In this document: positions 6,319 to 10,670 of the stretch, piece by piece
Layout: each line of letters starts with the position of its first letter
Numbering within the stretch: the stretch's first letter is position 1
Source of the DNA: Methanoculleus sp. UBA208
Lineage (GTDB): Archaea > Halobacteriota > Methanomicrobia > Methanomicrobiales > Methanoculleaceae
Direction: 5' to 3'
Assembly (NCBI RefSeq): GCF_002498065.1
Contig: NZ_DAFZ01000028.1
Location: 1 to 10,670, forward strand
DNA length: 10,670 nt
Program-made: the position numbers and the translations under genes
Notes under the pieces: model-generated
What the model was told of the DNA's origin: nothing
Database searches by the model: none
What the model saw: the letters and a program-made list of their open reading frames with translations, nothing else

Positions 6319-7200
6319 TTACACATCCTCATCATGTTTCCCGTCCCGTTCCAGAAGGGCGGTTGCTATTGCCCTGTATTCCCTGCCGGCGCCGCTCTCG
6401 GGTGCATAGTGGGAGATTGGAAGGCCCTGTTGCTGTGTCTCGTAGATTGCAGGGGAATATGGGACCGTGAATACCTGCTTGAACACTTTCCTGACCTCGG
6501 ACTCGAATGCCTTCAGCCGCTCTCCCTCCTTCTCCTCTTCTGCGGAGGAGGCGGGTGAAAAGATCCGTTTCAGGAAGAGTGCGAGGCCGCCCGATCCGGC
6601 CGCCGGGTCGTCCGAACCCTTCCAGCGGGTCAGAATGGCGAAATCCGTGGCGACGTCCTCCCCGAGCATCTCCCTGATGTCGCCAAAGACCATTGACAGG
6701 GCTTCCATGCCTCTGAGGGCGAAGGTGCCGGGGTCGAGGGTGACGACGGTGTGATCCGCTGCGACGAGGCCGTTGATGACGAACTGGCCCATGCTCGGGG
6801 GTGTATCGATCAGGATGAAGTCGTAGGCGTCCTTCACCTGGTCGAGCGCCTCCTTGAGCACCCCTGCCCGGTCTTCGATACCATAGAGATAGGGTTCGAC
6901 TCCCACAAGGTCCAGGGTAGCCGGAGCGAGATCGATCCCTGATGCCGTGGAGACGATCACATCACTGATCCGGACGTCGGGAAAGCCTTCAAAGACTGTC
7001 ATGAAGACGTCATACATGCTCAGTTCAAGGGCTTCGGGGTTGACGCCGAGTCCCGTGGTGGCATTGGCCTGCGGGTCACAGTCTACTACCAGAACGTTCT
7101 TCCCATCTTTCTGGAGATATCCTGCGACATTGAGGCACGATGTCGTCTTTCCTGTGCCACCTTTGTGGTGGGCGAACGCTACAATCGTAATATCCAGCAC
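6319..7200 (-). CDS. ParA/MinD-family ATPase, likely positioning the co-encoded chemoreceptor
   Basis: The 293-residue product is a deviant-Walker-A ATPase. Residues 12-20 (HKGGTGKTT) are the ParA-type P loop with signature lysine K13 and catalytic-loop K18. VVDCDPQANATTGLG (38-52) is the switch I region of ParA/Soj. DFILIDTPPSMG (127-138) is the Walker B/switch II strand. TLDPGTFALRGMEAL (154-168) follows as in ParA. An acidic, charged insert (residues ~208-230, SSAEEEKEGERLK) is longer than I expect for Soj. There is no MinD-type amphipathic C-terminal helix; it ends RDGKHDEDV. ParA proteins dimerise with ATP on nucleoid DNA and move a cargo that stimulates hydrolysis. No parB gene or parS-like repeats are visible nearby. 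The next gene, 3 bases away, is a soluble chemoreceptor, which points to array segregation, as for PpfA or ParC in bacteria, rather than chromosome partition. The start is GTG 7200, in keeping with the promoter; no other in-frame start precedes the P loop sensibly. Confidence 0.9.
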   Translation of the reverse strand: MLDITIVAFAHHKGGTGKTTSCLNVAGYLQKDGKNVLVVDCDPQANATTGLGVNPEALELSMYDVFMTVFEGFPDVRISDVIVSTASGIDLAPATLDLVGVEPYLYGIEDRAGVLKEALDQVKDAYDFILIDTPPSMGQFVINGLVAADHTVVTLDPGTFALRGMEALSMVFGDIREMLGEDVATDFAILTRWKGSDDPAAGSGGLALFLKRIFSPASSAEEEKEGERLKAFESEVRKVFKQVFTVPYSPAIYETQQQGLPISHYAPESGAGREYRAIATALLERDGKHDEDV

Positions 7201-7228
7201 CCCTCATACCACTATTTGAAACGGTGGT

Positions 7229-7237
7229 TATTTAAAC
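7229..7237 (-). promoter_or_regulatory. TATA box of the parA-mcp-cheW-cheR operon
   Basis: Read on the minus strand, gtttaaata lies in a strongly AT-rich patch. Transcription would start near 7205-7208, only a few bases before the GTG at 7200, giving a very short leader that retains GAGGGGTG as a possible ribosome binding site. No further promoter is visible between the four genes, so this element probably drives all of them. Confidence 0.55.
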
Positions 7238-7345
7238 TTATTTTTATTATGCTGTGAAAATCCTGTGCACGTCTCGCATTTGAAGTGTCTCGAAAACCTT
7301 GATGAGGAATTCGGCCTTTATTTGCCGTTGTGTTAATCACAGAAT

Positions 7346-7383
7346 CAAAAGGGCGGACCTATCAGGCATTTCTCGTCCTTTTG
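7346..7383 (-). terminator. Possible terminator hairpin after the metallopeptidase gene
   Basis: CAAAAGG (7346-7352) and CCTTTTG (7377-7383) form a perfect 7-base inverted repeat with a 24-base loop, about 30 bases past the stop of the leftward peptidase gene. Short T-runs occur in the minus strand both here and at about 7400-7404. It would separate the peptidase transcript from the parA operon. The rest of the 7201-7412 gap shows nothing beyond the parA promoter. Confidence 0.25.
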
Positions 7384-7412
7384 GACTTCCTGGTATGATA
7401 AAAGAGCGGGCT

Positions 7413-8093
7413 TTACCGGGAGAGCGGCCTCTCCGTGCGGTGCGCAGTCTGACTCCGGTCCCCCCGACCCGCTCTATCCCGGACTCTCTGCACACGTTCG
7501 GAGATGGATGGACGGTAATCGGGTTCGGAACGGAAAAGCACGGAGATCGTCCCCCTGCGGGGCGGGGCCGACGCCCCGGACGTTAGCCCGGAGAGGAGGT
7601 TCTGGAGGAGGGCTCCGGGATCCCTGATCCGGTAGCAGCGTCTCATTGCATCTGCCGCATACCGGTCGGCGGTGAACTCCTCGTCGTACATGCGGCAATA
7701 GTATGTCCGGTAGGCGAAGAAGACGGTCGGGAGGAGGAGGGCGATGAAGGCCAGCTTTGCGACGGGAAGACTCCCTGCCTGTAGGGACGGGTGCCCGAGG
7801 AACATAAGGCAGACGAGAACCGGGAGGGCCGGGAGGGCGGAGAGAAGGGGAGACCCCTTCCGGACGTGCCCTTCTTCGTGGAGCAGCATAAACCGGAGTG
7901 TGTCGTTGCTTGCCCCCGAGAGGTTTTTTTCGTAGAACGAACGCCGGTAGCGGATACAGTTGAGCGCCGGGCATCCGCGTATGGAGGGTGTGAAGGTGCA
8001 TCTGACGAGCCTTCTCCTGCGGTCGATGAGCCCCTTCTCCTGAAGTTCCCGGAATATCCGGTACAGGCGGGAGCCCCGGTCAGCCCAAGTCAT
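7413..8093 (-). CDS. M48-like membrane zinc metallopeptidase
   Basis: The 226-residue product has the gluzincin layout. HEEGH at residues 72-76 is the HExxH zinc and catalytic motif. Two hydrophobic helices follow (~82-100 and ~109-128). EEFTADRYAA (138-147) is the downstream E-x-x-x-D motif carrying the third zinc ligand. PSISERVQRVRD (~195-206) corresponds to the P-x-x-x-E-R-I-x-R-L near the end of M48 peptidases. It is shorter than HtpX (~290 residues) and lacks the usual N-terminal transmembrane pair. In their place residues 1-60 are basic and include LYRIFRELQEKGLIDRRRR, which looks like part of a winged helix but is too short to claim. The last ~20 residues are Arg-rich with no pattern. 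The likely site is the cytoplasmic face of the membrane, degrading misfolded or regulatory membrane proteins; the substrate is unknown. It has its own promoter and is not part of the chemotaxis operon. Confidence 0.75.
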   Translation of the reverse strand: MTWADRGSRLYRIFRELQEKGLIDRRRRLVRCTFTPSIRGCPALNCIRYRRSFYEKNLSGASNDTLRFMLLHEEGHVRKGSPLLSALPALPVLVCLMFLGHPSLQAGSLPVAKLAFIALLLPTVFFAYRTYYCRMYDEEFTADRYAADAMRRCYRIRDPGALLQNLLSGLTSGASAPPRRGTISVLFRSEPDYRPSISERVQRVRDRAGRGDRSQTAHRTERPLSR

Positions 8094-8118
8094 TCCAACT
8101 AAATTATAATAATCACAA

Positions 8119-8127
8119 TATATTAAA
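8119..8127 (-). promoter_or_regulatory. TATA box for the metallopeptidase gene
   Basis: Read on the minus strand, tttaatata is centred about 30 bases before ATG 8093, placing the transcript start within a few bases of the start codon. No ribosome binding site is present, which agrees with a leaderless mRNA. The surrounding AT-rich patch (8100-8127) could also serve a rightward promoter. Confidence 0.45.
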
Positions 8128-8153
8128 TGTTGCTCCGGATCGGAAAGCCGGTT

Positions 8154-8343
8154 AATCGGTTATTTGCCGATTTTATTCGTACGCGCCCCGCGGCTGCGGG
8201 CTACTCCCGGCGAAGTGCCGGTCGGAGCCATCGCACCCTGTTCGCCTCCGGGATGCACCGGAGGATGAATCCGGACGGGTGCCGGCACCTGTACGATGCG
8301 ACCCGCGGAGATCCTGCCTCCCGCTTTCAATGACCGGGCCCGG
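8154..8343. ncRNA. Dense run of inverted repeats; candidate structured RNA (or regulatory DNA)
   Basis: The 338-base gap 8094-8431 contains no convincing protein gene. Within it, in order, are AATCGG/CCGATT (8154-8159, 8167-8172); CCCGC/GCGGG around 8185-8198; CCGGC/GCCGG around 8207-8221; a perfect 7-base stem CCTCCGG/CCGGAGG with a 6-base loop (8245-8264); ACGGGTG/CACCTGT with loop CCGG (8275-8292); and the palindrome CCGGGCCCGG (8334-8343). AT-rich patches with promoter-like elements flank both sides. Several consecutive hairpins between promoters suggest a structured small RNA, but direction is unknown and GC-rich DNA makes short stems common by chance. Confidence 0.25.
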
Positions 8344-8380
8344 AATCCGAAACATTTGCAATCTCCGTTTTTTTCACAAT

Positions 8381-8389
8381 ATTTTAATA
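8381..8389 (+). promoter_or_regulatory. TATA box of the mini-ORF / lipoprotein / adenine deaminase unit
   Basis: The sequence attttaata lies in an AT-rich patch and predicts a transcript start near 8410, just before the GGAGGTGA at 8420-8427. This makes ATG 8432 the first start codon on the mRNA and supports one transcript running through the lipoprotein into adenine deaminase. Confidence 0.5.
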
Positions 8390-8431
8390 ATAGCAACCAA
8401 AATTGTGAATGAATAGAGTGGAGGTGAATTT

Positions 8432-8521
8432 ATGGAAGCGGAGGGTTCATGCGGCCCGTGCTCGTGCCGGCACGGCCCATGGGTCTCCGGTCCTCTAAGC
8501 GAATGTCCAGCAAATACGTGA
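8432..8521 (+). CDS. Cys-rich 29-residue mini-ORF, leader peptide or microprotein
   Basis: ATG 8432 follows GGAGGTGA (8420-8427), the strongest ribosome binding site in the window, with 7 bases from the GGAGG core to the start. The frame runs to TGA at 8519-8521. The product starts MEAEGSCGPCSCRHGPW and has four cysteines at 7, 10, 12 and 25, three of them as CxxCxC, plus one His, a pattern able to bind a metal. Its last 19 bases overlap the ATG 8503 of the lipoprotein, which has no ribosome binding site of its own. It may therefore work as a translational coupler, a Cys-responsive leader, or a real small protein. The main alternative is that the site serves a longer lipoprotein form starting at ATG 8449, though the spacing (about 20 bases) is poor. 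Confidence 0.4.
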   Translation: MEAEGSCGPCSCRHGPWVSGPLSECPANT

Positions 8522-8862
8522 GTCTCCTGATACTGGCCCTTGCCGTCCTCGCCGGGGTTGCCGGCTGCCTCTCCACGGCGTTCGGAGAGGTGACCTACAG
8601 CGGCGACGCCCTGCAGGTCCATGTGGAGCAAACCGGTGAGCCCGTTGAGAACGCTGTGCTCCAGGTAACGATCATGGAGGTGAGCGCGCTTGAACAGCAG
8701 GAGGTTTTCTCCGAAGCGCGGTATATCAACCTTGATCCGGGAGAGAACGAGTACACGATCCCGGTAGACCTGCAGCCCGGCTCCTACAAGGTCTTTCTGA
8801 CCATATTTGTCGGCGACGAGCGGAGGACGTCCATCATCCGCGAACTGGAGGTAGCAGCCTGA
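8503..8862 (+). CDS. Small exported lipoprotein with an Ig-like domain
   Basis: The 119-residue product (from ATG 8503) starts MSSKYVSLLILALAVLAGVA and has a lipoprotein signal: hydrophobic core ~7-19 and lipobox VAGC with C22 as the lipidated residue. The mature ~98 residues are strand-rich (VTYSGDALQVHVEQTGEPVE ... LDPGENEYTIPVDLQPGSYKV ... IIRELEVAA), as in a small extracellular beta-sandwich. No named family is recognised. In-frame ATGs at 8449 and 8479 would give longer, Arg-rich signal n-regions. 8449 has GGAGGG only 3 bases away. 8503 fits the most typical signal length. The gene overlaps the mini-ORF at its 5' end and adenine deaminase at its 3' end, so all three are probably translated from one message. 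Its functional link to adenine salvage is not apparent. Confidence 0.75.
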   Translation: MSSKYVSLLILALAVLAGVAGCLSTAFGEVTYSGDALQVHVEQTGEPVENAVLQVTIMEVSALEQQEVFSEARYINLDPGENEYTIPVDLQPGSYKVFLTIFVGDERRTSIIRELEVAA

Positions 8863-10517
8863 TCCCGGCGGGACTCGCGGCGGCGCGGGGGCTTGAACCT
8901 GCGGATGCCGTCTTTTCCGGGGCCGAGGTCTTCAACCCCTTTGCGTGCGCCTGGGAACGCGTGGACTTCGCGGTGAAGGACGGCTACGTCGTCGGCATCG
9001 GGGAGTACGAGGGAAAGCGCGAGCATGACCTCTCGGGCACCTTCGTGGTGCCCGGGCTGATCGACGCCCATGTCCACATCGAGAGTTCACTTCTCGCCCC
9101 TTCGGAGTATGCCCGGCTCGTTCTTTCGCACGGCACGACGACCGTGATCGCCGATCCCCATGAGATCGCGAACGTCTGCGGGGCGCCGGGGATCGATTAC
9201 ATGCTCGACGAGGGAGCCCGGACGCCGCTCGATATCCTGGTCATGCTCCCCTCCTGCGTCCCGGCAACGCCCCTTGATGTGGGGGGCGCCGTGCTCACGG
9301 CCGCCGACCTCGCACGGTTCCGTGGGCGGGAAGGGGTCGTCGGGCTTGCCGAGGTGATGAACGTCCCCGGCGTCCTCTTCGGCGACGAGGACCTCCGGGC
9401 GAAGATGGATCTCTTCGAGGTGATCGACGGCCATGCACCGTTCCTCTCGGGAAAGGACCTGAACGCCTACATCTGTGCCGGGGTACAGAGCGACCACGAG
9501 TGCACGACGCTCTCGGAGGCACGGGAGAAACTCCTGCGGGGAATGTACATCATGATCCGGGAAGGTTCGACGGAGAAGAATCTTCGCGACCTCCTGCCGC
9601 TCGTCAACGCCTGCACGGCGCCGCGGTGCTGCTTTGCCACCGACGACCGGCATGCCGACATGCTTGCCGGGGAGGGGCACATCGACGACTGCATCAAAAA
9701 AGCGGTCGCATGCGGTCTCGAGGTTGAGCTGGCGCTCCGTATGGCCACGCTTTCAGCCGCCGAACGGTTCGGGCTCCACGACCGGGGCGCCCTTGCGCCG
9801 GGGAGGCTTGCCGACTTCTGCGTCGTCGACGACCCCGGCCGCTTCGAGGTCCTGCGGACGTTCAAGCGCGGCGTCGAGGTGGCCGATCCCGGCTACCGGC
9901 CCCCCGCCTGCCCCGCGGCTCCCATGCACGCCCGCGTGCCGGAGGCCCGCGATATCCGGATAACCGGCCGGGGGGAGGCGCGGGTGATCGGGATCGTGCC
10001 CGGCCAGATCACGACCCGGGACCTGCGCTACTCGGTCGACGCCGCCGGGATCCCGGACCTCGGCCGCGACATCCTCAAAGCGGTCGTCACCGATCGTTAC
10101 CGGGCGAGCGGCTCCGGCGTCGGGCTCGTCCACGGGTTCGGCCTTCAGGAGGGGGCGATCGCCGGTTCGGTCTCTCACGACTCCCACAACATCGTCGCGG
10201 TCGGGGTCGGCGACGCCGACATCGTTCGTGCCGTCGGTGAGGTGGTCCGGCTCGGGGGAGGGATCGCGGTTGTCTCGCATAACGACGTGACCGCGCTCCC
10301 CCTCGAGTGCGCCGGGCTGATGTCGGCGCTCCCCTACGACGAGGTCGTGCGGCGGCTTGCGGCCCTCGAGGAGCATGCCCGGCGGCTCGGGACGATCGCA
10401 AATCCCTTTATGTACCTCTCGTTCCTCGCCCTGACGGTCATCCCCGAGATCCGGGTCACGGAGCGGGGGGTCTTTGACGTCGGGGCGTTTTCGGACGTTC
10501 CGCTGTTTGGGGAGTGA
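8859..10517 (+). CDS. ade: Adenine deaminase, probable CTG start
   Basis: Adenine deaminase (adenine aminohydrolase, EC 3.5.4.2) converts adenine to hypoxanthine and ammonia in purine salvage. It belongs to the AdeC branch of the amidohydrolase superfamily. The 552-residue product (numbered from 8859) has the metal-site motif DAHVHIESS (H71, H73), HGTTTVIADPHEIANVCG (~91-108), GLAEVMNVPG (~162-171), GHAPFLSG (~191-198), SDHECTT (~211-217) and CFATDDRHADML around the distal metal residues. A C-terminal AdeC domain includes HDSHNIVAVGVGDADIVRAV. The first standard in-frame start, GTG 8961, would delete the first beta strands (DAVFSGAEVFNP) conserved in the family. The frame continues back to CTG 8859, which has GGAGGT at 8847-8852, exactly 6 bases away. 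That CTG overlaps the lipoprotein stop as CTGA. No other ATG, GTG or TTG lies between. The start codon is inferred; the function is clear. Confidence 0.93.
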   Translation: MIPAGLAAARGLEPADAVFSGAEVFNPFACAWERVDFAVKDGYVVGIGEYEGKREHDLSGTFVVPGLIDAHVHIESSLLAPSEYARLVLSHGTTTVIADPHEIANVCGAPGIDYMLDEGARTPLDILVMLPSCVPATPLDVGGAVLTAADLARFRGREGVVGLAEVMNVPGVLFGDEDLRAKMDLFEVIDGHAPFLSGKDLNAYICAGVQSDHECTTLSEAREKLLRGMYIMIREGSTEKNLRDLLPLVNACTAPRCCFATDDRHADMLAGEGHIDDCIKKAVACGLEVELALRMATLSAAERFGLHDRGALAPGRLADFCVVDDPGRFEVLRTFKRGVEVADPGYRPPACPAAPMHARVPEARDIRITGRGEARVIGIVPGQITTRDLRYSVDAAGIPDLGRDILKAVVTDRYRASGSGVGLVHGFGLQEGAIAGSVSHDSHNIVAVGVGDADIVRAVGEVVRLGGGIAVVSHNDVTALPLECAGLMSALPYDEVVRRLAALEEHARRLGTIANPFMYLSFLALTVIPEIRVTERGVFDVGAFSDVPLFGE

Positions 10518-10518
10518 G

Positions 10519-10543
10519 AGGTGCTTCCCCACCTGCTCTTTTT
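10519..10543 (+). terminator. Hairpin plus T-run after adenine deaminase
   Basis: AGGTG (10519-10523) and CACCT (10530-10534) form a 5-base stem with a 6-base loop directly after the stop codon, followed by CTCTTTTT. The T-run alone would favour archaeal termination; the short stem may help. Confidence 0.45.
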
Positions 10544-10670
10544 GGTCGTGTTTCAACAGTTAACTATCTCTCCGCATCCGGCGATGCTTCGGGACATTGC
10601 TCACTCCCATGCACGGCTTTCCAGTGGACTGCGCACCTGCGGTGCTCGTGCTCCTGCCCTTCGGCCAGTC
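10544..10670. other. Unassigned sequence at the window edge
   Basis: No supported gene. Two minus-strand frames are open from the window edge to stops near 10560-10566. One of them is His/Cys/Glu-rich (ending SEQCPEASPDAER) and could be the tail of a converging gene, but about 35 codons with no recognisable motif are not enough. The sequence could equally be intergenic or part of a dispersed repeat. Confidence 0.2.

Noticed and set aside
3448..7200. ParA read as a plasmid or chromosome partition marker, implying an integrated element
   Set aside because: No parB, parS-like iterons, integrase or attachment repeats are seen, and it is tightly coupled to chemotaxis genes instead.
8127..8333. 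68-codon plus-strand frame in the 8094-8431 gap
   Set aside because: Arg-rich with no recognisable motif, no ribosome binding site, start codon inside an AT-rich promoter patch, and it runs through several inverted repeats.
8160..8396. 78-codon minus-strand frame in the same gap
   Set aside because: Starts within the rightward promoter, has no ribosome binding site, and has Gly/Arg/Pro composition without structure.
8961..10517. GTG 8961 as the start of adenine deaminase
   Set aside because: It would remove the conserved first strands; the frame is open and family-like back to CTG 8859, which has a well-placed GGAGGT.
9753..10556. Minus-strand open frame opposite adenine deaminase
   Set aside because: Arg/Asp/Pro-rich composition typical of antisense frames in high-GC genes; the plus strand encodes all the conserved AdeC motifs.
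10564..10670. Partial minus-strand gene or dispersed repeat at the right edge
   Set aside because: Only about 35 codons are visible, two frames are equally open, and copy number cannot be judged from the window; a genome self-search would decide.

Overview
The window looks like chromosomal DNA of a methanogenic archaeon of the Methanomicrobiales, most like Methanoculleus. This is an inference from several things read together: high-GC protein-coding DNA, AT-rich archaeal TATA boxes 25-30 bases ahead of several starts (some apparently leaderless), GGAGGTGA-type ribosome binding sites, a membrane-anchored surface-protein tail rich in Asn-X-Thr sequons, and a soluble PAS-rich chemoreceptor. No tRNA, rRNA, CRISPR array or transposase was seen.

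Layout. 3-314 (+) is the 3' end of a surface-protein gene. 561-812 (+) encodes a small HTH-like protein resembling the DUF7123 family, behind an operator-like cluster of inverted repeats. 842-1027 (+) encodes a 61-residue unknown protein, probably from a leaderless mRNA. 1070-1669 (-) is a membrane-anchored, Pro/Thr-linker exported protein. 1879-2112 (+) is a small two-helix membrane protein that meets cheR tail to tail with 3 bases between the stops.

The centre, 7200 down to 2116 on the minus strand, is a tight four-gene operon: a ParA-family ATPase, a 955-residue transmembrane-free chemoreceptor with four PAS domains, CheW and CheR. The ParA stop and receptor start are 3 bases apart, and the receptor begins with a short basic GRKALF-type peptide like the ParA-activating N terminus of ParB/Spo0J. 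This suggests an archaeal counterpart of the bacterial ParA systems (PpfA, ParC) that position cytoplasmic chemoreceptor arrays. CheA, CheY, CheB, CheC and CheD are not in the window and would have to act in trans.

Upstream of the operon, 7413-8093 (-) encodes a short membrane M48-like zinc peptidase with its own promoter. A 338-base gap (8094-8431) holds divergent promoters and a dense run of inverted repeats that may be a structured RNA. Then a rightward unit starts: a 29-codon Cys-rich mini-ORF with the best ribosome binding site of the window, a lipoprotein overlapping it, and adenine deaminase. The deaminase appears to start at a CTG codon that overlaps the lipoprotein stop as CTGA, behind a perfectly spaced GGAGGT. 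A hairpin plus T-run follows the deaminase. The last ~125 bases contain no gene I can support.
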